Shown here: one piece after another, positions 11,991 through 23,728 of the stretch | Layout of the letters: the number at the start of each line of letters is the position of its first letter | How positions within the stretch are numbered: position 1 is the first letter of the stretch | DNA from: Limonium bicolor | Taxonomy: Eukaryota; Streptophyta; Magnoliopsida; Caryophyllales; Plumbaginaceae | NCBI GenBank assembly: GCA_023374045.1 | Contig: CM041779.1 | Span: 144,151,485-144,215,484 of the forward strand | Direction: 5' to 3' | Length of the DNA stretch: 64,000 nt | Position numbers and translations under genes: made by a program | The notes under the pieces: model-generated | What the model saw: only the letters and a program-made list of their open reading frames with translations | Databases searched by the model: none | Told to the model about the DNA's origin: nothing

Positions 11991-12352
11991 ATGTCTCACG
12001 CAAGCATACTAGCGGCAGAAGAAGGTTCTGCACCAAATCGACCACCACTCTTCAATGGAGACAAACTGGAAGAATAAAATAGAATTTCATATCAAGTCTG
12101 ATGATCCAAGGATGTGGAGAGTTGTGTCACATGGTGAATACACCTTCCAAGATGCTCAAGGACAAGACATATCTGTTTACAACATGACGGAAGATCAAAT
12201 CAAGAAGATAGTATTCAATGCTCAAGCTGTAAGAATACTACACTGTGCACTACTACCTGAGCAATACTCCAAGATAGCCTCAACCAAAACAGCTCAAGAG
12301 ATTTGGAAAACTCTTGAGGTCAGGTATGAAGGGAATGATGAGAAAGACTCAC
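11991..12352 (+). pseudogene. gag: copia Gag N-terminus, frameshifted and truncated
   Basis: An ATG at 11991 opens a frame with RPPLFNGD, the usual start of copia Gag (DUF4219-like). A one-base shift near 12060 moves to a second frame with WKNKIEFHIKS, then WRVVSHGEY, and the UBN2-type segment ending EIWKTLEVRYEGNDE. Copia Gag normally continues through a zinc knuckle into protease, but here the coding stops at 12352 where a gypsy LTR begins. Roughly 120 residues survive. It follows its LTR and primer site at the expected spacing, which supports the identification. Confidence 0.75.
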
Positions 12353-14250
12353 TGAAATGCCCCGTAATTATAAATAGTGATTAATTAGGCTAATAAGTAT
12401 TTTAAAGGCTTAATTATATCCAATTAAACATGAGGGAACAAATCCCGAAGAAAACAGATCCTCAAAATGGATTAAAAGCACAAACGAACCTCAAAGCGCG
12501 TTTTTCGAGGAAACCGGGAAAACACAACTTTAAGTGGGTCAAATAGACTCGTAATAATTTTGGTCAACCAAATAGTCGTTAATAAACATTAATGAAGGTT
12601 TAGAACCAATAAAATTAATTAAACGAGAAAATTCCGGAAAACGGGTTCCGGTTAGTAAAAACTGTAAAAACGAGAAGTTGTGGGGTGTAGACTGTAAATA
12701 AGCAAAATTTATGTGTCCACTTTTGCAAATAAAAATTAAAAATCTGTAGAGGTGTGTGTGTAGCCGATTGGCCCCTCTCTCACTCTCTTAATTCTCTTCT
12801 TATTTGCTAAAGGACAAGGGAAATAAGTAGAAAAGCAAAAGTGGCTCTCTCTCTCCTACTCCCCCTCTCTCTCACGCATTGTTCCCCCTCTCTCTGATTT
12901 ATTCTTCCTCCCAAAGCCAACAATGGCGATTTGGTAAGCCCCCTCCAGATCTCTCTTCTCTCTCCATTTTTGAAGGCTAAAAACTTCTCCAAATCCTACA
13001 AAAATTATACCATTGAATTCCCCTTGCCAAGGAGAACATCTTCCTCCTTTCAAAAATCCAAAAGCTCCATCTTCATCTCCATGGCTGGAAGCCATTTGAA
13101 GGTTTGAGTCCACCATTTGAAGCCCCTTCTTCACCTTGGTGTTTTGAGGTAAAAAGAAATCCGAAAATCCCTCATTTCTAGCTCTCATATGCATTATAAA
13201 AATTTCCAGATTTTGAATGCTTTGTGCCTTGTGATCCAGCCGATTTTGGCTTCTCCACTGGGCTAGAAACCTTGCTCTCTTGCTAACCAAGAGCTCCATC
13301 TACTCATTGGATGGTAATGCTCTTTTCTAAACCCTAAAAACATGTCTAAATTCTAGGGTTAGTCAAGAATAAACTCTAAGTAGTTGTTGTGTATTGGTAT
13401 GGTGGCTGTAGCATTATTTGTTGTGTGGGGAAGAACAAGGAAGGATGGAAGGAGAAAGAAGGAGGAAAGAAAGAAAGTAAAAACTAGAAACAACAAGGTA
13501 ATTGTTCTTACCTTTAACTAGTTTTGAATGCACTAGTGTAACAGATTTTTAGTACCTAAAAATGAGTAATGTATGTAGTATGGGTAGTAGTGATGTGGTA
13601 GTGTAATAGGGAAGAGAATAAAACTGTTTTGAAACTTGTAAAGGATATTTAGAAGCTTAGGAGAACATGGGGAATGAATGTGTATTTGCAGGGAATTATT
13701 ATGTGTTGTTAGTGCTTGGATGGGTGTGGGAGTTGGAAATGAATGTGAGCTGAAACAATGTGTGGGCAATGTTAAAAATATAGGGGAAACTTTGCCCAAA
13801 TTTGTATAGAAATTAGAGGACCTAGATGTGTAAGGAGAGGGAATAACCTAGACAATAACGAGGAATGTTTAGTAGTTGTTGTGAGTAGTTTAGTACTTTG
13901 AAACAGATTTGGAGAGAAAACTAAATAGTAGGAAGAACTAGGATGTAGGATAATGTATTTAGAATGCTAGGAGTGGCGTTGGTAGAGGGAGTAATAGATG
14001 ATAAAGGTTAGAACAAAAATCTGTAGCATTGAAGAAAGGAAACTGGTATAAGTGCTGGAATGGAAATGAGGAAATTGTGTAAATCAATATAAGAATGGGA
14101 AATGAATTGAGTAGTGAGTTAATGGATGCACTAAGGTATTTTAGGAGGTCTAATTAGTACAAAAATATGTTAGGATGTATGTGGGAAGATTGAGGAAGAA
14201 ATGGGTAAAAGAATAGAATTGAAACAAACTCAGCAGGACAGTTCTGACCT

Positions 14251-14363
14251 CGACCGACCCAGAGGGTTGAGTCGGTCGTGGGTCGGTCGGACTAAAACTA
14301 CTGAGTCGTAAACTTTCTGACTTCGACCGACCCAGACGGGTGAGTCGGTCGTGGGTCGGTCGG
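14251..14363. repeat. GC-rich palindrome array in LTR
   Basis: Two units each with CGACCGACCCA, a GAGTCGGTCG centre and TGGGTCGGTCG: 11-bp arms that are exact complements. Units start at 14251 and 14324. Confidence 0.85.
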
Positions 14364-15839
14364 GTGTAGAATTTTCTGAAGTCGAAGTTTCATGTCCTTC
14401 AAAAATAGGCCAAGATTTACCTCGAAAAGCCTTGAAATTCTAAGGTAATTTCACCTTCGAAAGTTCATGTTTATGACTTATAATTTCCTTTTATGATTAG
14501 TTCATTTCTGGAGCTTAATCATGTCTTGTTATTCTTGTTAAAATATTGTCAAGAGGCTGAGCTAAAACCCTCCAAAAGGCCGAGACCAAACAAGGAAGAA
14601 AAAAAAATCATTTTCAAGGGTAAGAACAAAGCTAACCCTAAACCTTGGTTAATCACCTCCTAAGGATTTGATTAGTGTAAAAATATGAATTAGCATTATA
14701 TTTATGCTATATAGCCAAGAATGGGTGGAGAAAACCAAGGCTTAAGCTTCAAAATACAAGGTAAAACCTTAATGCACATTTTTATGCTTTAAGGTATTTT
14801 AGACTTGTGTATTCTGTTTAAGCCGCGAGAGTGAACTGATAAAAATGGTAAAGTTTGACCCTAAAATGTCTAGGAAATAATATAGCCAACTTTGGTTAGT
14901 CACTTAAAGGATATAATGACATAATTGTCAAATTTAAGACATTATGGGGTAAATTTGCAAATACCATAAAAATATGGGTAAACAGAAGTGAGGCCAAGAT
15001 TTAAATGCATTTTTAAGACCATTTAAGTGTAAGTTGAAGTTATACTATGGTTTGTAATAAGACCATGTCATTAGGCCAAGTTTATAAGAGTTTAAGTACT
15101 TTTAATGCTTTAAGTTTTAAGCATTTGGGTAGCTTCTGGTGGATTAGTAAACCTACTGTAAGAGGGATTATTTTAAGTGTTAGAAACACCGAAGAAATCT
15201 GGAATTAAAATACCTAAGGGTTGGGTAATGTTAAGTTGGAGAAAGATGTCAAAAATGACATATAAAAGTGTTAATGAACTTAAGAAGTGTTACAACAAGT
15301 TTAAGAGTGCTATGTGAGTGTATTACTGTAAATAAACATAGTTGGAGTGTTTAAGGGTGACACAGCAGAAATTTAGGCCTTGGACAAATTTTGGATGTAA
15401 AATGTAAGTTATAGAAAAGTTAAAGGCTTAATGGAAAGTCCTGGAAAAGAATTGGGGCAAAACTGTAATTTTAGAGAAGTTCTGGTCAAGGTAAAAACTT
15501 GGAGGTCAACCTTGATTAGGGAATAAGTGTTGACCAAGTTTAGGTGAGGAAATAATTTAAATAGAAACTTTAATGAAGTTTAGAAGCTTAATGTAAGTTC
15601 TGTAAAACTTTGGGGGTTAAAGTGTCAAAACAGAAAGTTAGGGGCTGGTATACAATTAAAAACGGACTAGGGGTTTGTTCTGAGTTTTAGGAAGAATTTG
15701 GGTTAATTTTAGAATATATATATATAAGTAGTTCTTGTATAACATAAAGTTTAAGGATGAAATTGTAACAATTTGATAACAAATGGGGTCAAATTGTATT
15801 TTCCAAAGAATTAGGTGAAAGGAACAATTATGGGACAAA

Positions 15840-16420
15840 ATCGGTCTGTTCAGAAAAATAATAAACAGCTTTGGAAGCTTTGGGTTATAATTATACAAGG
15901 TAAAAGTGTTATAACACATGGTGTAAAATAAGATTGTAAAGATATGAGATAAAGTGGGGTGAAAATGTAATTTATGGAAGTTATGGGGTAAATGCAAGAG
16001 TATGCAGAATGTTTAGGGGAGTTTTATAATATGGTGCAGCATGTCATTATGTGACAACAAATATTAAGTTATATACTAGCTAAAGAAAGCTAGTACAAGT
16101 TTAAAGAACTTTAGAATAACCTTTAATTATAAGGAACATGTGAGGTATTACAATTATATATATATAAGTTGTAATTTAATATAGATTGGAAGAGGAATTA
16201 ATATATTAAGAGGGGAGCATAATATATGAGAGAAATATGTTATCAAAAATTAGACATTAAAAGTCTAAGGTAATATATGGAGTTGAATTAAAGAGAGAAT
16301 CATATAATTTAAATAAGAATAAATTGAATTACTATATAACTACATTGACCAAGTCAACTTAGTTGACCAAGAGAGCCAACATTGACAAACTCTTAATTAA
16401 GAAGAGATTTATAAGAGGAA
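15840..16420 (+). repeat. left arm of a diverged inverted repeat
   Basis: The complement of this segment aligns by eye with 18650-19170, sharing in order the TTGACTTGGTCA block, ATGATTCTCTC, CTCATATAT, ATAATTGTAA, GTTCCTTATA, TTAGCTAGTAT, CACAATGACAT-like and TTCACCCCA blocks. It is the downstream part of the Tekay-like LTR. Confidence 0.65.
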
Positions 16421-16488
16421 TAAATATTATAAGGTCAATTGTATAAACAAAATGTAGCGACAAACTATATAAATGTACAAATATAATA

Positions 16489-17590
16489 GGGAAAATTCAT
16501 GGGATACCACTGAAAATTTTGTTAATTTACAAAATACCACAGTTTTTAAAAAAGTTTTTCAGAATACCACAAAAAATAATTTTAATTCACCAAATACCAT
16601 AAATTACTAACCTAAAACTTTTTAAGACCAAAATACCCTACTTGTTAATAAACATAGTTCATGGTATACCACATAAATATTTTTAATTCACAAAATACCG
16701 CAACATTTATTAAAATATATTAAAAGTAGTAAAAAAAATTTAAAAAAATATATTATTTTATTGGTATAAATTTTATAAAATAAAAAAACACATACAATTA
16801 GATTTTTTTGAAAAATGTAAAAAAACTATATATCATTTGAAAGCTAAAAAGTTAAATAAAAATAAAAAATAGTTAAGAGAATGATCATTCAAAATTTTTA
16901 AAATAATTTTACTCAAAGTATCTATAGTAATGTAAAATAGTATTATAAAAAAAAAAAATTTATATAAAGTAAATTGTAAAAAAATTAAATTATCATTCTC
17001 TTTACTGTTTTTGTCTATTTTTAATCAAATTTGTGGCTTCTCTAATGTATTTTACTTACTTTTTATAATTTTTTAAAGATTTTTTATTATATATATGATA
17101 TTTTTTATTTTTTCAATTTTAACCCTTATATGAAGAACATTAAATTTTACTAGTTACTTTTTCAACGTATGTTTATTAATTTTGTTTTTAATTAAAATAT
17201 ATAAAATGATATTATAAAAAAATATTAGACTATAATGTACTCTTAACTATGTTTTTATTGTTTTGTCAAATTATTTAGCTTGTATATAGTATATAATAAA
17301 TTTATATAGTTAATTCAAATATACAACAAAAATTATTAAATATATTTTATAAAAAAGTAAGTAGCAAAAGTTAACTTATTCTAATATATAGGTTAAAATT
17401 TTAAAAATAAAAATACCATATATATAATAATAAAATCTCTAAAAAAGATGAAAAATAATAAAAGGTATAATTAACTGGGTTGCTATTTGCAGTACAAAAT
17501 TACTAATCACTGCAGTAATTTTTTTTTAAATCATATTAACGTTGTAAGCACGTAATGATATCATGTTGTAACTTTGGTTTTTCAAAAAAA
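16489..17590. other. AT-rich segment, possible DNA-element end
   Basis: Begins GGGAAAATTCATGGGATACCAC and carries three diverged copies of a motif like TTTACAAAATACCACA (16527-16700), which resembles a subterminal repeat of a plant DNA transposon. No complementary end was found downstream. The remainder to 17590 is poly-A/T-rich without ORFs. Confidence 0.4.
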
Positions 17591-17630
17591 TCATTTTGTC
17601 AGCGTAAACTGTAAAAAACGTTCTAATTAT

Positions 17631-17980
17631 AATAAAAGATGTTAAACCCGTATTTATTGCGTTGAACGTTATAATTGTGACTCCATGTTAATAAGCTACA
17701 TTTTAAATTATGTTTGATTAAATTACAAACATTGTAACACTTTCAGAAATGTCATACTGAAAACGTAGTTGAAAACGTCAATTTCGGGTAAAAAACACTC
17801 TCATTGCAATAAAAGACTTTAAACCCGTTTTTATTGTGTTTGAACGTTATAATTGCAACTCAACGTAAGTAAATGACATTTTACGTTACGTTTTACTAAA
17901 TTACAAATATTGTTACACTTTCAGAACGTCGTACTGAAATCGTAGTTGAAAACGTCAATTTCGGGTAAAAAACACTCTCA
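17631..17980 (+). repeat. 177-bp tandem duplication upstream of a TATA box
   Basis: Copy 1 (17631-17807) and copy 2 (17808-17980) both run from AATAAAAGA through TTAAACCCG, GAACGTTATAATTG, a CACTTTCAGAA block, CGTAGTTGAAAACGTC and GGGTAAAAAACACTCTCA. The second ends directly at the TATA box. Confidence 0.85.
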
Positions 17981-17981
17981 C

Positions 17982-17989
17982 TATATATA
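17982..17989 (+). promoter_or_regulatory. candidate TATA box
   Basis: TATATATA followed by GCCGAATCTACC and, within about 100 bp, a CT-rich stretch (CTCTCTCTCC), the usual layout of a plant core promoter and 5' leader. The downstream gene is not certain; a 53-codon ORF starts at 18222. Confidence 0.55.
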
Positions 17990-18221
17990 GCCGAATCTAC
18001 CTTAACATCTTTATTTATCTCTTACTCACTCTCTCTCCTATCTTTCTCTCCCATCAGAGCTCTCTTCTGCCCGCCAGAGCCGCCACCCGCCGCCCCCAAA
18101 TATGGTGTTGTAGATCTTGATGTGGTAAATCCAGATATGGTATTAGTTTTTCCAAAAATACATTAATTTAGGCTATATCTACAAATTAAAAATCTGAAAA
18201 AAAAACTTGAAAACTCCATTA

Positions 18222-18490
18222 ATGGAGTTCTGGAGGTCGCCCCTCCCGTCGTCACTACCGAGCTCCAGTCACCACCGCCGCCAACACGAAGTGGCCTGGG
18301 TCACCACTGCAGACGACACGAGATGGCTCTGTTCGCCACTGCAGGTGACACGAGTTGTACGCCTTCGCCCCTATGTTTGACACGAGTTGAGTCAGGTCGC
18401 CTTTGTCGGTGACATTACCTGGCTCGTCTCGCCCCTCTTTTTGACACGATTTTGTTAGTCTCGCCCCGCCTATCGGAGCGAGTTTGTATT
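18222..18490 (+). repeat. degenerate GC-rich repeat with short ORF
   Basis: After an ATG at 18222 (open for about 53 codons) the sequence consists of about five degenerate units with a TCGCC..CT core followed by GACACGAG. It is GC-rich, unlike its surroundings. No protein family is recognised; the ORF may be a gene start, or leader sequence. Confidence 0.4.
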
Positions 18491-18649
18491 ATTATTTTTT
18501 GATTTTTTAATTTTTTTTTAATTTTATTAAAATAATTATAAATCATAACATTTTAAAATTAACAATTAATAATAAACCAACTCACATATGTACGACATTA
18601 TAAAGTCAAGAGTTACAATAATCTTTAATTCATTTAAGAATCTCACCTT

Positions 18650-19170
18650 TTTATGAGTGTCAAATTTGACCTTCCTGGTCAATGGGGTTGACTTGGTCAT
18701 GTAATTGACTTGACTAAGTATTCAAGTCAATGTTCTTATATAATTCACAATTTAATTCCTTTGAACTATATAATTCATTCTTCATTCCAACCTTCATTAG
18801 AATAACCTAGACTCTTCATTTCTAATGTTTTGTAATATGATTCTCTCATATATGAAGCCCATCTCTTATTACATCAATTATAACTTAAACATATAATTGT
18901 AACACTCCATAAGTCCTTATAATTCCAAATGAACCTTAAGGTTCCTTATACTTATACTAACTTACTTAGCTAGTATTTAACTTATCGTTTATTGTCACAC
19001 AATGACATTCTCCACCATATGATAAAAATCACTTCTAAATTGTATACATTTTGTATATACATTCTCACCCCAATTTATTTTATAACATTATAATCTTCAA
19101 TAAAACTCAATATACATATCATTTCTCTCTTTATAATTATAACTCAAAATTTATCACCAAGAATAACTTA
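18650..19170 (-). mobile_element. inverted fragment of the Tekay-like LTR
   Basis: Reverse-oriented relative to 15840-16420 and alignable with it along about 500 bp, with substitutions and indels throughout. It is an old LTR fragment lying between the promoter-like block and the PMD-like exons. Confidence 0.6.
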
Positions 19171-19269
19171 TAAGTCTCTTACATTTGGCAGTGGTATGCT
19201 ATAATTGTTCTGTTGATTTATTATTACTTGCGTAGCTTATCTTAATTGTGATTTGTTCAACTTGTGCAG

Positions 19270-19612
19270 TGAAGGATAAGTTTAAGAAAGCTCTCAAGAA
19301 CATATACACATTTAAGAAAAAAGACATAAATGTGGAGCAGCCAATGACGGCTTCGTACCATCGTGAGCACGGTGCCGGACTTGATCCTCCACGGCACTCG
19401 TCTTTCCACCCACAGTAGGGTCATGTTGAGCCTGCACGACACTCGTCATTTCAGCCATAGCAGGGTCACGCTAAGCCGCCATGTCATACATCATTTTACC
19501 CATAATAGCAGCCTATCATGGACCCATCCCCTGCCCAGTCATTACACGATTTTGATCCAGTCGCACACGTACCAAGAAGGAGGATGCCTGTGGCTTCATC
19601 CTCTACAGGTGG
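19270..19612 (+). pseudogene. PMD-like gene, upstream exon relic with internal repeats
   Basis: After a GTGCAG acceptor the frame reads VKDKFKKALKNIYTFKKKD, then three degenerate repeats with PxRHSSFxP cores separated by stop codons, and MDPSPAQSLHDFD up to a GGTGGTAAGTG donor. The repeated P/H/S-rich segment with stops shows it is not functional. Its position upstream of the PMD-like exon and matching splice signals suggest it belongs to the same gene. The repeats themselves are not a family I recognise. Confidence 0.4.
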
Positions 19613-19953
19613 TAAGTGTTTTAATGTACAACAACGTCTAATAAATTTTCATGAATTCACATTAATAGTTGGCATAATTTATTTTTTAAATATCCGAAGT
19701 ACTGGATATATGCATACTTCCCTACTCTTAGACCATCGGTTAGTGCCAATTGACGTGATGGGGATGATAGACCGTGGGCTATAAGATGGGCCAGGTCCAC
19801 CTCCCAGCAGAAAGATAAAGAGTCGGTGGAGAACTACCACAAGCATCTACATGCTCTAACAGTAAGAAATGTAAGTGGTAAAAGAATTTTAATTTGTATT
19901 ATTTACATTATTGTTTCTTATTTATGCTTACGTTTTCCTGTGATCTAATGTAG

Positions 19954-20361
19954 ACTGATTGGTTTCCCTACGGTGGCAAGGCGGTGAATGAGAACAAGGG
20001 TCGCACTTGGTATAGGGGTACTTTGCAGTACATGAGCGTGAATGAGCCTTATATGCCGGAGCGTTGTCTTTGTCAATTTGGGTACGTTCAGTGTATCCCA
20101 CCTCCCCCTATTAGACCAAACATTAGATCCGAAAAAAGAGGGGGAAATGGACCCCCCTATAAATGTGTGTACCCCCCCATGTATAGTGTGTGGGACACCA
20201 CACGTGATTGTGCTGCTACTGCGGGGTGCACTAAGACAAGGACGGTACTGCACGCATGTGACGAAGGTTATCTGGATTGGTACGTCAAACACAGTCATCC
20301 AAAGAATCTGAATCCTTATATGTACAACAACACCTTCGTTCATCAGCCTGATCCCGCCCTA
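19954..20361 (+). pseudogene. plant mobile domain (PMD-C / MAIN-like) exon
   Basis: An open 136-codon segment lies between a TAG acceptor and a CTA/GTAAGT donor. It has the central order of plant mobile domain proteins (the aminotransferase-like family that includes MAIN and phosphatase-7 long-form homologues and PMDs carried by some MULEs): WFPYGGKAV, a W-Y-R-G-x-L box, MPERCLCQFGYVQCIPPPP, and later YLDWYVKHSHP. The QFG-x-Q-x-IP box is the most characteristic. In true members the domain spans about 350 residues; here only the middle-to-end part is found. The next exon has stops, so the gene is likely dead, although this exon itself is intact. Confidence 0.6.
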
Positions 20362-20446
20362 GTAAGTTGATCTCTGTCTTTGTATAATTTCAGTTGATTA
20401 TAACATTTTATGAATGTTAGGCTAACTTAATAATATTATGTTACAG

Positions 20447-20629
20447 CTCATGAGTGAGACAACTAAGGTTGGTAGGCCTTACTTTCCTGGGAACCGTAGC
20501 TAGGACTAGCGTTACTACCGTGAGGAGATGCCGGAGGAGGAACAAAGGGAAACTGAACAAGGAATAGATGAGGTCTTCAGTACCTTATCTATATGGGATT
20601 CATACTATCACCAGTACAGTGTGTCGTAG
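20447..20629 (+). pseudogene. PMD-like gene, 3' exon with two stops
   Basis: Starts after TTACAG in the phase left by the previous exon (LMSETTKVGRPYFPGN), then two TAG stops at 20501-20503 and 20507-20509, then an acidic tail with YYREEMPEEE and SIWDSYYHQYSVS to a terminal TAG at 20627-20629. The two stops within nine bases inactivate it. Confidence 0.5.
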
Positions 20630-20799
20630 TTTAGGGTTTTATGTTTTTGTTATTTTAAGATATAGCATGGATGCTTTGTTGACTTTCTACATTTGCTTAA
20701 CTAAATTGTTTGTAGTTATAATTAATATTCATTTGTAAGACCTTAACTTGTGTTTTGTTAGAAGTTTCACTGATTTGTGTTATGTGGGATTGTTTCCTT

Positions 20800-21000
20800 A
20801 CAAAAGTCCTGAACATCTACTAAAGATTATAAATCCAGAAAAGTATAACGACACGTTTATTCCATGTATGGACCCCGCTTTGGTGAGTTATATCTTGATC
20901 GGGATTACTATCCTAGTAATTGTAGTTGGAATTGGCATTACTTCAATCACGAAATGCCAGAGGAGGAGCGAATAGTCATTGAACAAGAGATTGATAAGGT
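20800..21000 (+). pseudogene. duplicated fragment of the PMD-like 3' end
   Basis: Two pieces repeat the preceding exons in order: NPEKYNDTFIPCMDPAL resembles NPYMYNNTFVHQPDPAL (20305-20361), and, in another frame, NHEMPEEERIVIEQEIDKV resembles REEMPEEEQRETEQGIDEV (20515-20575). This is a diverged tandem duplication without the intron between them. It runs into the 141-bp repeat array. Confidence 0.5.
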
Positions 21001-21034
21001 GCAATCACTATTTGTGTTTTTATATTAGACGATC

Positions 21035-22050
21035 TTGGTTATTCCTAACAAAAGTCCTAGAATTCAAACCCCATGCATCACAGAATCGAAAGTGAATATC
21101 TATCTAATAATCCAAACATCTAACAAGCGGAACAAACCTAATGTTTATGTCACGAGAATTGAAAGATATCAAAGTGTAGAAATTCCTAACAAAAGTCCTA
21201 GAATTCAAACCCCATGATCATAGGATCGAAAGTGAATATCTATCTAATAATCCAAACATCTAACAAGCGGAATAAACCTAATGTTTATGTCACGAGAATT
21301 GAAATATATCAAAGTGTAGAAGTTCCTAACAAAAGTCCTAGTTTTCAAATCCCATGCATCACAGAATCGAAAGTGAATATCTATCTAATAATCCAAACAT
21401 CTAACAAGCGGAACAAACCTAATGCTTATGTCACGAGAACTGAAATATATCAAAGTGTAGAAATTCCTAACAAAAGTCTTAGAATTCAAACCCCAAGCAT
21501 CACAGAATTGAAAGTGAATATCTATCTAGGAATCCAAACATATAACAAACAGAACAAACCTAATGTTTATGTCATGAGAACTGAAATATATCAAAGTGTA
21601 GAAATTCCTAGCAAAAGTCCTACAATTCAAACCCTATGCATCACAGAATCGAAAGTGAATATCTATTTAATAATCCAAACATCTAACAAGCGGAACAGAC
21701 CTAACATTTATGTAACGAGAACTGAAATATATCAAAGTGTAGAAATTCCTAACAAAAGTCCTAGAATTCAAACCCCATGCATCACTGAATCAAAAGTGAA
21801 TACCTATCTAATAATCCAAACATCTAACAAGCAGAACAAACCTAATGTTTATGTCAGGAGAACTAAAATATATCAAAGTGTAGAAATTCCTAACAAAAGT
21901 CATAGAATTCAAACCCCATGCATCACATAATTGAAAGTGAAAATCTATCTAATAATTCAAACATCTAACAAGCGAAAAAAAACCTAATCTTTATGTCACG
22001 AGAACTAAAATATATCAAAGTGTAGAAATTCCTAACAAAAGACCTAGAAT
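21035..22050 (+). repeat. 141-bp tandem repeat array (about 7 copies)
   Basis: ATTCCTAACAAAAGTCCTAG recurs at 21041, 21182, 21322, 21463, 21604, 21745, 21886 and 22028, giving a period of 141 (140-142). As 141 is a multiple of three, the array stays open for 238 codons at 21214-21930 with a 47-residue repeat (core KVNIYLIIQTSNKRNK). No family resemblance; it ends abruptly at the gypsy LTR at 22056 and does not resume beyond 35144. Confidence 0.9.
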
Positions 22051-23728
22051 TGTAATGAAATACCCCAAACCTTAAATGTTAGTTAAATAATAATTATATT
22101 CTAAGGCTTATTTAGTCATTAACAACATGTGGAAAAAATTCCCGAAGGAAACGGATCCAGATAGTGGATTAAAAATGCAAAACGGGCTTTAAAGCACGTT
22201 TTTCGAGAAACCCGGGAATGTAACTTTAAACGGGTTTAAATGGACTAATAAAAAATTATAGTCAATCATATGGCTATAATTAAATATTAGTCAAGGTCTA
22301 GGACCATAAAAATAAATAAAACAAAAATCCGGAAACCGGACCCGGACTGTTAAAACTGACAGTTCGGGAACTAACGGGAGTTATCTGCTAATGACCAAAT
22401 GCCACTCTCTCACATTGTAAAATAAAAATCAAATTTTTCCCCTCTCTCCTTGTGTCTCACGATTTACTCTCTCTCCCTCTCTTTTATTTCACTCCACTAT
22501 GAGCTACAAGACAAAAGTAATAAAGCATTACTTTATTTCTCTCACACTCTCTCTCTCCCTCATTTCTCTGTTGCCTCACGATTTCTTTCCCCCTCTCTCA
22601 GCCTTTCTTCTTCATTTGGCTCCAGTAATGGCGATTTATACATGCCAAAGAAACCCCATCTTCTACTCCTTGTAACTTCTTCATCCTTGCTCCAAATCAA
22701 GAAATTTTTTCACCAAAATACTCCTCTCACCTTGGGGATTATTTTGGACCTTTCAAAATCTCAAAACTCCATACTTCATTTCCATGGGTATACCACATTT
22801 TGAAGAAGAAGCTTCACATTCTTGAAGCCCATCATCCCCTTGTTGTTCTAAGGTAAAGAAAACTCGAAAATCCCTCTTTTTCCCCATCTTACATGTGGCC
22901 GGTTTTGGTGTGTACTAAACACCATTGTTTTCTCTCCATGTTAGCTTGTTCAATCTTTTAGAAGTGTTGGAGCTAGCCCTATTCCATTGCCAAACATTTC
23001 ATTTCGAAATAGAAGGTAATTCCCTCCTTGTGTTCAAGTGATTTCTAAATTCTAGGGTTAGTGGAATGTTATTCAAAACCCTAGATACTCATTGTAATTA
23101 TCTTGGCATGGTCATTAGCGTAACAAATAACCCATTGGACATCGGTTGTGGAACAAGAAGTAGGGAGGAGGAAAGGTTGAAAGAAATCCAAAGGTAAATG
23201 ACTTACCTTATGTTGTGTGATGTTTTAAGAAGTTGTGCTTTATGCTTGTACAAATATAAATGCTCAGTGAAATGCAGGTGTTGCTAATAATATGAGGAAA
23301 TTCAGTGTTTAAATTCATGTTGTTTAAGGGCCTAAGAGCCAAGCTTTTAAGGTTAATGCACATTGTGGTTATTGTTGTGAAAGTGCTGGAATGGATGTGT
23401 TCTAAGTGTCTAGAATGAGTGTGGTGGTTGGATTAATGCAAGTGTGCTTGACAAGGTGTGTGAGGATGATAGAAATATGGGGAACCTCTGTCAAAATTCA
23501 TGTAGAACACTAGGTGTTTTAAGTGTTGGTGAAAGGGAAAGAGTTTAAATTGGGTGAATATAATCAAGGAATTGGGTGATGATTTAGACAAGGGATTAGA
23601 GAGGTTTAAGGTGCCAAACAAGTGTTAAAAACATGTTAGAATTTATGTAGAAACATTAGGAGAAGGTTAGGCTTGGTTTGGAGGTTGAAAAGTGGCTGAA
23701 AAATAATGTTCTGGACTAATACTGGAGT

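Larger units (their letters stand above)
12353..16480 (+). mobile_element. diverged Tekay-like gypsy LTR, 3' end missing
   Basis: Starts TGAAATGCCCC inside copia gag and is alignable by eye in order with the LTR at 22056: the GCGTTTTTCGAG box, an AATTCCGGAAAACGG block, a CT-rich stretch (12770-12910), ATGGCGATTTGG, a conserved AGGTAAA site before CGAAAATCCCTC, and a TTCTAGGGTTAG block. A GC-rich palindrome array (14251-14363) sits where the younger LTR has its own. It fades near 16480 without a primer site. Short ORFs inside (for example 12856-13299 minus) lack family features. Confidence 0.7.

Noticed and set aside
12856..13299. 147-codon minus ORF in the Tekay-like LTR
   Set aside because: Antisense of a CT-rich leader with no domain; no counterpart in the related LTR at 22056.
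16489..16700. MULE terminal inverted repeat
   Set aside because: No complementary end was found within the window.
22450..22803. 117-codon ORF in the chromovirus LTR
   Set aside because: CT-rich leader sequence; in the other LTR the frame changes after a 20-bp duplication.
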